Source of the DNA: Pandoraea sputorum
GTDB lineage: Bacteria > Pseudomonadota > Gammaproteobacteria > Burkholderiales > Burkholderiaceae
Direction of reading: 5' to 3'
Assembly: GCF_000814845.2 (NCBI RefSeq)
Contig: NZ_CP010431.2
Span: 4,340,001-4,404,000, forward strand
Length of the DNA: 64,000 bases
Part shown: positions 17,911-27,114 of the stretch, piece by piece
How positions within the stretch are numbered: the first letter of the stretch is position 1
Layout: every line of letters begins with the position of its first letter
The notes under the pieces: model-generated
What the model saw: the letters and a program-made list of their open reading frames with translations, nothing else
What the model was told of the DNA's origin: nothing
Databases searched by the model: none
Position numbers and translations under genes: made by a program

Positions 17911-17927
17911 AGCACCGCATCAGTGCA
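17911..17927 (-). promoter_or_regulatory. NtrC-type binding site
   Basis: TGCACTGATGCGGTGCT differs at one end position from the NtrC dyad consensus TGCACY-N5-GGTGCA. It is centred about 135 bp upstream of the predicted sigma-54 start, a usual enhancer distance. This suggests nitrogen-limitation control of initiation. Confidence 0.65.
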
Positions 17928-18044
17928 TGACGCGGGACATTCGCTTCGCGCGCACCAACATGAAGCCCTCAGGCGACATGGGGGTTGCCGCGAGACCGGA
18001 CGCTCCCTCCTCGACGCGCTGCGGTCTCCATCTTGCGCCTCACC

Positions 18045-19229
18045 TCACGGATACGGCGTCACGGGCGGGATGCCGGCAAACAAAGCGCCCGCGCTATCGT
18101 AGGTCGCCTCCCCCAGGAACGCGTGCTGTGTCACGACCAGCGAGTCTCGCATGATCCACTGCAGTCGATTGTCGTTGTAAATCGCCGCCGTTCCAGCCAA
18201 ACGGTAGGCTTTCTGCACGACATCGGCGCAGATCTGGGCAGCGTGCGTCGCGCTCAGGCGTAACAGGTTCGCCTGCTCAGACGTCACCGGATGTCCCGCC
18301 AGAATCGAATTCCACGCGGCCTCGGGCGCCTCATAGAAGAACGCCCGGGCGCTGCGCAACATGGCTTCCGCCTTGCCGAGCTCGATTCGGTAATAGGCGC
18401 GATCCCCGAGGCGCGGCGCCCCCGTCACGGTTTTCGTGCCGCCCGCCATCTCCGTGACCATATCGAGTGCTGCGCGTGCAAGTCCCAGATTCACGGCGGC
18501 GTGGACCTGCGCCTGGTAGGACACTGCAGGATAGCGGTACAACGGCTCGTCAACCGTCGGTGCCGTGCCGCGCGTGAATGTCCATGCCGTATCCACCCGC
18601 TTTTTGTGCAAGCGCAAGTCATGACTGCCCGTGGCTTGCATTCCCACCACGTCCCAGTTGTCCACGATCTCGACTTCCGACGCCGGAAACACAGCGGTCA
18701 GCGGTTTGCCAGCAGCAGCGCCACCGCCATTCGCTGGCGTGCCGCCAATGCCCACGCCGAGCCACGAAGCCCCTTTGCAGCCGCTGGCAAAACGCCATTG
18801 CCCCGTGACCTCCCATCCGCCTTCGACGGCGACCGCAGGTTGCAACGGATATAACCCGCCGCCGAAGACCTGATCAGGGCCGCTCGCATAGATCACTGCC
18901 TGAGTCTCAAGTGGCAACGACGCGAGGTAGATGTTGCCGGAACCGAAGGCAGCGACCCATCCCGTGGACCCGTCGACCTCCGAAATGCGCTCCACGACGC
19001 GCAGGAATTCCGCGGGTGCAAGCGCATCGCCACCAAAACGCTTCGGCGTGCTCGCGCGGAAGATGCCAACGGCTTTCATCTTTTCCACCATGTCGCGCGG
19101 TACATGCGACAGACGGTTGAATTCCTCTCGACGGTTTTTCACCTCCGCAAGCAACGCGTCGAGCGCTGCCACCGTTACCGGTTCACGTTCACGCGAGGTA
19201 AGCAGCACTTCACTGGGTTCGATCTTCAT
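18045..19229 (-). CDS. Flavin-dependent monooxygenase, acyl-CoA dehydrogenase fold (group D)
   Basis: This 394-residue protein has the acyl-CoA-dehydrogenase-like fold used by two-component FMN/FAD monooxygenases of the HpaB/HsaA/DszC type: GIFRASTPKRFGG, then DGSTGWVAAFGSGN, W-x-V-T-G-Q-W-R-F-A-S-G, and a C-terminal helical domain with YRLAGTAAIYNDNRLQW-type sequence (residues about 350-375). The divergent partner at 19493 encodes a matching flavin reductase, which supports a monooxygenase over a dehydrogenase. The start at ATG 19229 has GGAG at ideal spacing; upstream in-frame ATGs lie at 19235 and 19280. The oxidised substrate is unknown, and indole-acetate or phenol-like compounds are only guesses. 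Confidence 0.8.
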   Translation of the reverse strand: MKIEPSEVLLTSREREPVTVAALDALLAEVKNRREEFNRLSHVPRDMVEKMKAVGIFRASTPKRFGGDALAPAEFLRVVERISEVDGSTGWVAAFGSGNIYLASLPLETQAVIYASGPDQVFGGGLYPLQPAVAVEGGWEVTGQWRFASGCKGASWLGVGIGGTPANGGGAAAGKPLTAVFPASEVEIVDNWDVVGMQATGSHDLRLHKKRVDTAWTFTRGTAPTVDEPLYRYPAVSYQAQVHAAVNLGLARAALDMVTEMAGGTKTVTGAPRLGDRAYYRIELGKAEAMLRSARAFFYEAPEAAWNSILAGHPVTSEQANLLRLSATHAAQICADVVQKAYRLAGTAAIYNDNRLQWIMRDSLVVTQHAFLGEATYDSAGALFAGIPPVTPYP

Positions 19230-19492
19230 TGGCATCTCCAGGACGGAATCAAGCGCCGAACGGAAAAAATTTCCGTTCATCGCTCAAATGATTAATGCAA
19301 TGCAGGATCTCGTCAGACTAATGAATGGTCAAATTACCAATTCGAATACACAAAATAAGCAGAATTAATTTCTCAAGAAAAAACTTTCAAAGAAATAATC
19401 ACCGCTAATAGCGCCAATTATTTAATTGAATTTGCTTGCCGCATCCCCTGCAAACTATGCTTTACGCATTCATTGCTACCGATGGCACCGAC
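19230..19492. promoter_or_regulatory. AT-rich divergent promoter region of monooxygenase and reductase
   Basis: This 263-bp spacer between the oxygenase (minus) and reductase (plus) start codons is strongly AT-rich at 19290-19440, unlike its surroundings. It must hold both promoters. I could not pick a unique LysR box. One of the three nearby LysR proteins probably acts here. Confidence 0.5.
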
Positions 19493-20002
19493 ATGCAAAT
19501 CAACGAATTGAAGGCGAAGGAATTCCGACAGGCGATGTCCCAATTGTCTGCAGCGGTGAACGTCGTGAGCACCGATGGTCCCAACGGTCGCTACGGCGTA
19601 ACGGCAAGCGCCGTTTGCTCGGTGACCGACTCCCCGCCAACCGTTCTGGTCTGCCTCAACAGAAAAGGCGCCGCTCACGATGCACTGCTCAGTAACGGCA
19701 GGGTGTGCATCAACATTCTTTCCGGTCATCACGAGGCCCTTGCCATGCAATTTGCAGGCATGACGAACGTTCCTCATGCGGAGCGCTTTGCTTCGGAAAC
19801 ATGGGAAGACGGACCGTCCGGCCTGCCGGTGTTGCGCGACGCGCTTGCCAGTCTGGAAGGGGTCATCGTCTACACGAAAACCGTCGGCTCGCACACGGTG
19901 ATTTTCGTCGAGATCGCCAACATTCGGATGGGCGATAGCGGCGAAAGCCTGACCTACTTCAGCCGAGGCTTTCACCGTTTGCCCTACGTCGCCACGGCAT
20001 AA
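19493..20002 (+). CDS. Flavin reductase (HpaC/HsaB-like)
   Basis: About 169 residues. It shows the flavin-reductase-like split-barrel pattern: FRQAMSQLSAAVNVVSTDG, YGVTASAVCSVTDSPPTVLVCLN, C-I-N-I-L near residue 77 and the closing S-R-G-F-H-R-L. It would use NAD(P)H to supply reduced FMN or FAD to the oxygenase divergently encoded at 18045-19229. ATG 19493 gives the usual family start; ATG 19457 and TTG 19436 are possible but add atypical residues. The ribosome site is weak. Confidence 0.83.
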   Translation: MQINELKAKEFRQAMSQLSAAVNVVSTDGPNGRYGVTASAVCSVTDSPPTVLVCLNRKGAAHDALLSNGRVCINILSGHHEALAMQFAGMTNVPHAERFASETWEDGPSGLPVLRDALASLEGVIVYTKTVGSHTVIFVEIANIRMGDSGESLTYFSRGFHRLPYVATA

Positions 20003-20048
20003 CGCTGCCGCAGGTCAATCCACGAACCGCCGAAACATCCGACCGACC

Positions 20049-20774
20049 ATGTCCCTGTGTGTATTCCTGACGGCGACCGCCGACGATCGTCATCCCAAAC
20101 ACGCCGCTCCCGTTAGCGCCACTGCGATTCGCGAAAGACTGCACCGCATTTCCGGGCTGCAAAAGCTCGCCGTTCATCTCCCCGACACTGCTAAAGCGGA
20201 CGATCCCTTCATCGCAGCGGAGCGTCCGCCGACGTGCGCGATGCAGTTGTACTTCGGTGGGATCGAAGTGCTGGAAGCCGCGCTGGCGAAAGACGGCGCG
20301 TTGCAATCGCTGCTCGACCCTCGCTCGTTTCCTTCGCTCGTCGATTGCGACTGGACATTACAAGCCATGCTCACGCGCCGTTTTTCGGTGCCCGGGCTCA
20401 GTCCGCAAAGCCCGCCTCCCCATGTCGATGGCCGTGAGAAATGCACGTATCTGGTTGCCTACGAGGGTCCGGCAGACGACGAGAACGCCTGGCACGATCA
20501 CTACATCCGCCACCATTCCCCCCTCCTCGCACAACTTCCCGGAGTGCGCGAAATCGAGATCTATACCCGGATCGACTATCGCAGCAGCCTGCCCGTTAAG
20601 CGTGTGAACCATATGCAACGAAACAAGGCGGTCTTCGACTCACAGCCCGACTTGACGCAAGCGTTGGCCTCCCCCGTCCGGCATCGGCTTCGCGAAGACT
20701 TTCTGTCCTTGCCTGCGTTTTCCGGCGCAAGCCCTCACTACCCCATGCGAACTTTCGAATACCGCATTGCCTAG
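20049..20774 (+). CDS. Tandem EthD-like (dimeric alpha/beta barrel) protein
   Basis: In this 241-residue protein the C-terminal half has the EthD pattern (YLVAYEGPADDENAWHDHY, H-H-S-P-L-L-A-Q-L-P-G-V-R-E-I-E). The N-terminal half, with LQKLAVHLPDTAKAD and MQLYFGGIEVLEAAL, looks like a second, diverged copy, so one chain may form the whole barrel. EthD proteins accompany ring-oxidising and ether-degrading enzymes, with uncertain function. It is 46 bp after the flavin reductase, likely the same operon. Its stop overlaps by 4 bp the stop of the convergent LysR gene. Confidence 0.7.
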   Translation: MSLCVFLTATADDRHPKHAAPVSATAIRERLHRISGLQKLAVHLPDTAKADDPFIAAERPPTCAMQLYFGGIEVLEAALAKDGALQSLLDPRSFPSLVDCDWTLQAMLTRRFSVPGLSPQSPPPHVDGREKCTYLVAYEGPADDENAWHDHYIRHHSPLLAQLPGVREIEIYTRIDYRSSLPVKRVNHMQRNKAVFDSQPDLTQALASPVRHRLREDFLSLPAFSGASPHYPMRTFEYRIA

Positions 20775-21778
20775 GCTTTCAGGCATCGTTTCTCCAGACT
20801 CGATGCCGTTACCGTGTCCAAGCGCATCCCGGGAGGTCTTTGCGTTGACCAGGGATTCTCGGGACTCGATGAAAATAGCTCGATCAGCACGGCGCGCAGC
20901 CAGTCGATACCGTCGTCTTCGGCAAACTGATCGTGGCTATAAACGCCCACCGTTATCGGTGGCAGCGCTAGCGGAAGTCGTAACAACCGGTAGGTGCCAT
21001 TGCGATTCACCTGTTCGGCAATCGCCTGCGGGAGAATGAACGCCAGGTCCGTCGTTGCGACAACCTGCGGTGCAATCGTAAATTGCGGAACCTGCAACGC
21101 AATATTCAGTTGAATCCCCGCGTTACGGAACGCAGCTTCCATGGCCGAATGGTGACCGGTGGTATTCGTGCATGAATGCACAAACTGCAGGCGATTCACA
21201 TCGTCGGTCGTCAGCTCGCTCGCCCCGAACGGGTGCTCCGCTCGCAGCATGCAGACAAACTCGTCCTCACGCAGTCGGTCAAACCGACATTCCTGACCGG
21301 GTTCAGCGAGATATCCGAGCGCGAGATCGATGTCGCCTTTGCGCAAAGCCGTCGTAATCAGATCGACCGGCAACTGTTGCACTTGCACGGCGACGTTAGG
21401 CGCACGGGCAGAGAGCACGTGCATCAGCGCTGGCAGCACGTGCAACTGCGCCATGTCGGACATCGCCAGCCGAAAGGTTCGCATTGCGCTAACAGGTTCG
21501 AATCTCACATGCTTGACCAGCGCACCACGAATGAGGGCGAATGCCTCCTGGATGGGGGAATGCAGCCGCATTGCGGCAGGCGTGGGTTCCATCGACAACG
21601 CGGTTCGAACGAAGAGCGGATCGTCGAACACTTCTCGAAGGCGACGCAAGGCATGACTCACTGCGGGTTGGCTCACATGAAGCCGGTCCGCAGCGACTGT
21701 CAAACTGCGCACATCCCAAATGACAAGAAATGTCCTGAGCAGATTCAGATCGACCGTGGTCATGTTGACTTGCTTCAT
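20771..21778 (-). CDS. LysR-family regulator
   Basis: 335 residues. The N-terminal winged helix reads VDLNLLRTFLVIWDVRSLTVAADRLHVSQPAVSHALRRLREV-type (split here: LHVSQPAVSHALRRLR at about residue 35), followed by a PBP2-like effector domain. The ATG at 21778 has AGGAC upstream; a longer in-frame start at 21934 would run into the transporter gene. It lies between the monooxygenase genes and the MHS transporter and is the best candidate local regulator. The effector is unknown. Confidence 0.88.
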   Translation of the reverse strand: MKQVNMTTVDLNLLRTFLVIWDVRSLTVAADRLHVSQPAVSHALRRLREVFDDPLFVRTALSMEPTPAAMRLHSPIQEAFALIRGALVKHVRFEPVSAMRTFRLAMSDMAQLHVLPALMHVLSARAPNVAVQVQQLPVDLITTALRKGDIDLALGYLAEPGQECRFDRLREDEFVCMLRAEHPFGASELTTDDVNRLQFVHSCTNTTGHHSAMEAAFRNAGIQLNIALQVPQFTIAPQVVATTDLAFILPQAIAEQVNRNGTYRLLRLPLALPPITVGVYSHDQFAEDDGIDWLRAVLIELFSSSPENPWSTQRPPGMRLDTVTASSLEKRCLKA

Positions 21779-21917
21779 TCGGCCTGTCCTACCGTAACGC
21801 GCGCTGAAAATGCGTGGGCAGGTGTCCTGTTTCATCGATTCGGTGCTGCATTTCTGCGTTTCCGATCGCTGACTGACAGGCCACCGGCCCGACGGCTGAT
21901 TCTGCTTCTCGACAGCC

Positions 21918-23258
21918 TTACGCCAATCGGTCACGCATCCGTGCGTCTCTTGGGTAGGTTTCCGGCGCGATCAACGTCGCGACCACCGTCACCATCCCTA
22001 GCGCCGCGAGATACAAGGCGATCGGGCCGATAGTTCGATAGTGCGCGAGAAGTGCCGTCGCGATCACCGGCGCGAATCCCGCGCCCAGCACCGAAGACAA
22101 TTCCCGACCGATGCCGAGCCCCGAATAGCGAAGTCGCGGCGGAAGCAATTCACTGATGAATGCTGGTTGCGCGCCCTGCAGCGTGCCCAATACCAGGCTA
22201 TTGGCCAGGATCAGTGCAGTCATCACGGCGCTCGTGGTGCCTGTCTGAAAAAGGGCGAAGAACGGATAGGCCAGCGCGACGATGCCCACGGCGCCAACCA
22301 AATACACAGGCTTGCGCCCCACGATGTCGCTGACATAACCGGAAAACAACGACACCGGGATCGACAGCAACATCGAAATGATCAATCCGCTGTAGACCAA
22401 TTGATCAGAAATACCGCTGAATTTTCCAAACGCGATCGAGAAGGCAAAGAAGATCCACGACGCAGTCCCCTCGCCCAGGCGCAGTCCGAACACCATGAGC
22501 ACACGTCCCGGGCATGTTCGTAACACGTCGACCAGCGGTGCATGCGCGATCTTGCCCTCTTTGCTGATCTTCGCGAAGTCCGCACTCTCCGCGATATGTG
22601 ACCGGAGATAGACGCCGATTCCGATCATGACGAGGCTGAGCAGAAACGGAACCCGCCAGCCCCACGTGAGAAAGTTCTCTCCCGAAAAACGTTGCGCGAG
22701 CATGAACGCGCCGGTCGAAAGCGCAAATCCGATCACTGCGCCGGACGGGCTCCATGCCGACAGGCGGGCGCGTTTATGCTGCGGCGCGTTCTCGCTGATC
22801 AGCAGAATGCTCCCGCTCCACTCCCCGCCTGCCGCCAGCCCCTGCACCAACCGAAGCGCGACCAGAAGCACCGGCGCTGCCAGACCGATTTGCGCGTATG
22901 ACGGAATGAGCCCCATGAGAAAGGTACTGCTCCCCATCGCGCCCAATGTCAGCATCATCACGGCGCGGCGGCCATATTTATCGCCAAAGTGCCCGCATAG
23001 AATGCCGCCGAGCGGGCGCGCCACGAACCCTGCGGCCAGTCCACCAAAGGCTGCGATGGTGCCGGTTAGCGGATCGACGCCAATGGGAAAAAAGATCGTC
23101 CCGAAGACTGACGCCGCCGCCGTTCCATACAAGAAAAAGTCGTACCACTCCAGTATCTGACCGATGACCGAGGTCAAGACCGCCCGACGGATGCGCTTCT
23201 TATCGCTGTCCGTTGCCCCGACGCGCATGTCGTCTGAAATTTCCGCCGCAACGCTCAT
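21918..23258 (-). CDS. MFS transporter, metabolite:H+ symporter (MHS) type
   Basis: About 446 residues with 12 predicted membrane segments. MHS hallmarks are ILEWYDFFLYGTAAASVFG near the start, GHFGDKYGRRAVMM in the first cytoplasmic loop, RLVQGLAAGGEWSGS and a second GRKPVYLVG loop. Relatives take up aromatic acids, citrate or osmolytes. Neighbouring monooxygenase genes suggest import of their substrate. ATG 23258 or 23273 is the start. The spacer to the LysR gene is 139 bp. Confidence 0.88.
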   Translation of the reverse strand: MSVAAEISDDMRVGATDSDKKRIRRAVLTSVIGQILEWYDFFLYGTAAASVFGTIFFPIGVDPLTGTIAAFGGLAAGFVARPLGGILCGHFGDKYGRRAVMMLTLGAMGSSTFLMGLIPSYAQIGLAAPVLLVALRLVQGLAAGGEWSGSILLISENAPQHKRARLSAWSPSGAVIGFALSTGAFMLAQRFSGENFLTWGWRVPFLLSLVMIGIGVYLRSHIAESADFAKISKEGKIAHAPLVDVLRTCPGRVLMVFGLRLGEGTASWIFFAFSIAFGKFSGISDQLVYSGLIISMLLSIPVSLFSGYVSDIVGRKPVYLVGAVGIVALAYPFFALFQTGTTSAVMTALILANSLVLGTLQGAQPAFISELLPPRLRYSGLGIGRELSSVLGAGFAPVIATALLAHYRTIGPIALYLAALGMVTVVATLIAPETYPRDARMRDRLA

Positions 23259-23780
23259 AGCCTCATGCCTCATAAAATGTGAACTGCCATTTCACGGATT
23301 TCCGTTGATGCAACATCGGGATCTCGTCCCTCCCGATGAACCGGCGTCGGTCGATCACCTGATATCGGTCGAGTTTCAGATCACGATCGTGCGATCGTTC
23401 CAACCCAACGAGAACGCACAATGCAGTTCATTCGGAAGGTTGTCCTCCAAAGCCGCATTTCCAACACTGAGGAAACACCGCGTTTCCGATTCGAGAATCG
23501 GCTGAATCACACGTTTCTCGTGTCACGTATCGGTGAGTAAATTCTGGTGTCTGCCCGCTGATTCAACAAATTCATCTAAAATCGCAGCGTCATCAGCCAG
23601 ACGAATAATTCGTTGAGCATCGGCGGGGGCGTGTCGAAGCGTCAGGAAGCGCGATCTGCGCATCGTCTCGCTTGCGGGAAAATCCCGAGGCCGTTGCTGC
23701 GCAAAGGTTTCTGCTTGAGAATCCATGGCGCGAGGTAGGTGGTACCCATGAAATCCCAACGCTAATTGCACGGCATCGCC
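23259..23780. promoter_or_regulatory. Divergent spacer between MHS transporter and LysR pair
   Basis: About 520 bp without a supportable gene. It contains the perfect palindrome CACGATCGTG (23382-23391) and the inverted repeat CGATTC-GA-GAATCG near 23488. These may be operators for one of the LysR proteins, but nothing ties them to a specific regulator. Confidence 0.35.
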
Positions 23781-24734
23781 ATGACGACCGTTGACAGTAT
23801 CGATTTGAATCTGCTGCGCGTTTTTGATGCGATTGCGAAGGAGCGCAGCCTTACCCGGGCCGGAGAGCGACTCGCTTTATCACAGCCCGCGATCAGCTAC
23901 TCGTTGGGCCGCTTGCGCCTCTTGTTTGGCGACACGCTTTTCGTACGGACACGCACCGGCATGCAGCCGACGCCGTTGGCCGTCGCCCTGGAGTCCCCGA
24001 TTTCGCGCGCGCTCATGACCTTGCGCGAAGCGCTGCGCTACGGCGAATCCTTCGACGCCGAACGAAGCAAGCGCGCATTCAGACTTTCGCTGTCGGACGC
24101 CGGCGAGCTGGTCTACCTTCCCCCGATCTGCAGCGCGCTCAATCGCCTGGCCCCGAACGTCAAAATCACGGTCGACCCGCTGCCTTACGATTCGGTCGAG
24201 GAGGGACTGCGCTCCAATCGCATCGATTTTGCGATCGGGAATCTGCCCGGCCTGCGATTGAAGACCCGCGCGGAAGTATTGTTTGAAGAGTCGTATGTGT
24301 GCATCACCCGAGCGCGCGCCAACCTGCCCTCCGGCCATGTCATCGATATCGACTATTTTTTGTCGGCCTCTCACGTCCATATCCCGTCGCAGGATCGTTA
24401 CCGCCAGTCGGTCGATTCCGCGTACCGTCTACAGGGTGTGGATCGGAATATCGCACTCGAAGTACCGCATTTCTCGGCCTTGCCGAAGATTCTGGCCGTA
24501 AGGGACATTGTTGCGACCGTGCCGCGACGATTGGCCAGCGCGCTGGCGGCGAGAGATGGGCGGCTCAGGATCTACGAACCGCCCGTCCCCCTTCCCAAGG
24601 CAGAGATCTCGCTGCACTGGCATGAGAACTTCGACGCCGAGGGTGGCAACATCTGGCTTCGCGGACTGTTATCCGACGTGATCCGCAAGTCGTGTCAGCC
24701 AGGCATCGGGACGCCGGTCATTGCAGATATCTGA
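23781..24734 (+). CDS. LysR-family regulator (NodD/PnbR-like), tandem copy A
   Basis: 317 residues: DNA-binding domain IDLNLLRVFDAIAKERSLTR with SQPAISYSLGRLR, then an effector domain containing SLSDAGELVYLPPI, DFAIGNLPGL and LEVPHFSALPKILAV. Start at ATG 23781; the upstream in-frame TTG at 23766 is less likely. It is clearly paralogous along its whole length to the next gene, which starts 31 bp after its stop. Confidence 0.88.
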   Translation: MTTVDSIDLNLLRVFDAIAKERSLTRAGERLALSQPAISYSLGRLRLLFGDTLFVRTRTGMQPTPLAVALESPISRALMTLREALRYGESFDAERSKRAFRLSLSDAGELVYLPPICSALNRLAPNVKITVDPLPYDSVEEGLRSNRIDFAIGNLPGLRLKTRAEVLFEESYVCITRARANLPSGHVIDIDYFLSASHVHIPSQDRYRQSVDSAYRLQGVDRNIALEVPHFSALPKILAVRDIVATVPRRLASALAARDGRLRIYEPPVPLPKAEISLHWHENFDAEGGNIWLRGLLSDVIRKSCQPGIGTPVIADI

Positions 24735-24765
24735 TAAGCATTCCTAATTTTTTCTTGCAGATATC

Positions 24766-25692
24766 ATGAACTCGATCGAAGGCATAGACCTCAATCTATT
24801 GCGCGTTTTCAAGGCAATTGTCGAGGAGAGGAGCCTGACGCGCGCAGGGGAACGCCTTTCGCTTTCCCAGCCAGCGGTCAGCCACTGTCTCGGCAAACTC
24901 CGCACGCTGTTCGACGATCCGCTATTTGTTCGCACACGCACCGGGATGCAACCCACAACTGCGGCGCTGGAGATCGCGGCCATCGTCTCGAAAGCACTGG
25001 ACTCGGTTCAGTTTGCGCTGCGCTATGCGCAACGGTTCGAACCTTTGGTCAGTGCCCGCACGTTTCGGCTTTCGGTCTCGGATGCCGGTGAACTTGCTTA
25101 TCTCCCGGCAATATGGAGCGCTTTGCAGCAGGCCGCGCCGAACGTCCGTCTCGGCGTTTCCCCGCTGCCAGTCGACGAAATCGAAGAAGCATTACGCTGC
25201 AGCAATATCGACTTCGCCGTCGGCAATTTGCCGACACTGAAACCCCGCACGCGCAACTTGCCTCTGTTCGACGAAACCTACGTTTGCATCACTCGAAAGC
25301 GCAAGGGTCTGCCCGTCGGCAGAACGATAAGTCTTCCTGCCTTGCAGAAAGCGCGCCACGTACAGGTCTCGTCGGCAGAGCACAGTCATCACGCCATCGA
25401 CGCCGCGTTCGTGCAAGAAGGCGTGAAGCGTCATGTCGTACTCGAAGTGCCGCATTTCGTAGCATTGCCCGACGTTTTGGCTGCCACCGATTGGTATGCC
25501 ACCGTTCCCCATCATCTTGCCGCAGTGTTCGCGCAGGACTACCCGCTGCGGATCTACGAATTCCCCGTGGACCTCCCCCGTGCCGCCGTGACCCTGCATT
25601 GGCACGAGAACTTCGAATCGGACGAGGCGAACGTGTGGATGCGACAGTTGTTGACCGACGTCATTCAGGGATTCGATAAAAGGTGGGCCTGA
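24766..25692 (+). CDS. LysR-family regulator (NodD/PnbR-like), tandem copy B
   Basis: 308 residues sharing with copy A the blocks IDLNLLRVFKAIVEERSLTR, LFVRTRTGMQPT, SVSDAGELAYLPAIWSAL, DFAVGNLPTL, EVPHFVALPDVLA and LHWHENFE. The pair most likely arose by tandem duplication. No good ribosome site precedes ATG 24766. Ends convergently 32 bp from the acyl-CoA dehydrogenase. Confidence 0.88.
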   Translation: MNSIEGIDLNLLRVFKAIVEERSLTRAGERLSLSQPAVSHCLGKLRTLFDDPLFVRTRTGMQPTTAALEIAAIVSKALDSVQFALRYAQRFEPLVSARTFRLSVSDAGELAYLPAIWSALQQAAPNVRLGVSPLPVDEIEEALRCSNIDFAVGNLPTLKPRTRNLPLFDETYVCITRKRKGLPVGRTISLPALQKARHVQVSSAEHSHHAIDAAFVQEGVKRHVVLEVPHFVALPDVLAATDWYATVPHHLAAVFAQDYPLRIYEFPVDLPRAAVTLHWHENFESDEANVWMRQLLTDVIQGFDKRWA

Positions 25693-25724
25693 CGACGTGT
25701 GCGCTGGCGTGAGAATCCGCGCGG

Positions 25725-26894
25725 TCAATCCCCCTGCATCAACGCGCGACCAATGATGAGTTGCTGAATCTGCGTAGTGCCTTCGTACAGGCGCAGCAGA
25801 CGCACGTCGCGATAGAAACGCTCGACCTTGTACTCGTTGATGTAGCCCGCCCCGCCGTGCACTTGCACGCCGCGATCCGCCACGCGCCCGACCATTTCCG
25901 TGCAGAACAGCTTGGCGCACGAGGCTCGCGTACTGACGTCGGCGTCGCGCTTGCCCACGGGCTTGGCGTCGTATCGCGCGGCACAGTCCTGCACCATCGA
26001 CCACCCGGCGTAGAGTTCGGACTGACTGTCAGCGAGCATCGCCTGCACTAACTGGAAGTCGCCGATGCGCTCGCCGAACTGCTTGCGCTCACGCGCATAG
26101 GCCACGGATTCGTCGAGAATGCGCTGCGCCATCCCGCAAGCGAGCGCCGCCACGTGCAAACGCCCCCGGTCGAGGACCTTCATGGCCGTCTTGAAGCCCT
26201 TGCCCACCTCGCCGCCAATGATGTTCGACGCCGGGACACGTGCGCCTTGCAGCACGACGTCGCAGGTCTTCGTGCCGCGCTGCCCCATCTTCTTGTCCGG
26301 CTTGCCCAGCGACAGGCCCGGCGTATCGGCGGGGACGATGAACGCCGAAATGCCGCCCGCCCCTTCGCCGCCGGTACGCGCCATCAGCGTGAACGCCCCG
26401 GCGCGCGGCGCATTGGTGATGAAGCGCTTCACGCCGTCGAGCACATAGACGTCGCCGTCACGCACCGCACGGGTCTTGAGCGCGGCCGCGTCCGAACCCA
26501 CGTCAGGCTCGGTGAGTGCGAACGACATGATCAGATCGCCGCACGCCACGCGCGGCAACAGATCGCGCTTCTGCGCGTCGGTGCCGTCCATCAGAATGCC
26601 CTGCGAGCCGATGCCGACGTTCGTGCCGAATACCGACCGGAACGCGAGCGACGTTTGCCCGAACTCGTAGGCCACGCGCACTTCCTGCACCATCGACAGA
26701 CCGATCCCGCCGAACTCCTCGGGAATCGACAGGCCGAACAGCCCCATCTCCTTCATCTCCTCGACGATGGCCGCTGGCACTTCGTCGTGCTCCTCGACGT
26801 CGTTCTCGGCAGGCACGAGCCGCTCGCGGATGAAGCGTTGCACGGCAGCGAGCAACAGCTCGAACGATTCGCTATCGAGTCCCTTCGATGTCAT
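25725..26894 (-). CDS. Acyl-CoA dehydrogenase
   Basis: This 389-residue flavoenzyme of normal family length has signature 1 at ALTEPDVGSDAAALKTRA (about residue 130) and the C-terminal QVHGGAGYINEY, then R-L-Y-EGTTQIQ with the catalytic glutamate in YEGT. ATG 26894 has AGGGGA upstream; an upstream start at 27044 is unlikely. Substrate chain type is not determinable. Divergent from marR. Confidence 0.92.
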   Translation of the reverse strand: MTSKGLDSESFELLLAAVQRFIRERLVPAENDVEEHDEVPAAIVEEMKEMGLFGLSIPEEFGGIGLSMVQEVRVAYEFGQTSLAFRSVFGTNVGIGSQGILMDGTDAQKRDLLPRVACGDLIMSFALTEPDVGSDAAALKTRAVRDGDVYVLDGVKRFITNAPRAGAFTLMARTGGEGAGGISAFIVPADTPGLSLGKPDKKMGQRGTKTCDVVLQGARVPASNIIGGEVGKGFKTAMKVLDRGRLHVAALACGMAQRILDESVAYARERKQFGERIGDFQLVQAMLADSQSELYAGWSMVQDCAARYDAKPVGKRDADVSTRASCAKLFCTEMVGRVADRGVQVHGGAGYINEYKVERFYRDVRLLRLYEGTTQIQQLIIGRALMQGD

Positions 26895-27083
26895 TGGGCG
26901 TCCCCTGAAATATGTCGTAACACTTGGCGACGGACGTAAAACCCGCGCGCCGGATGCCGCTATCTTACCCGCCGACATCGCCGAAAGGCACGCCACATCT
27001 ACCTTCGCGACGATAAGGGATGCGCGCCCAACAAGGCTTCCCACGATTCCCGCGGATTTCGCAACAGCCCATTAGCTAGCATC

Positions 27084-27106
27084 CTAATTATTAGTTAACA
27101 TATAAT
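27084..27106 (+). promoter_or_regulatory. marR promoter with overlapping palindrome
   Basis: A perfect dyad CTAAT-T-ATTAG (27084-27094) lies just upstream of a consensus -10 TATAAT (27101-27106). The dyad covers the spacer of the promoter, as in autorepressed marR genes. Transcription would begin only about two bases before the marR ATG at 27115. Confidence 0.6.
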
Positions 27107-27114
27107 CTTTCGCC

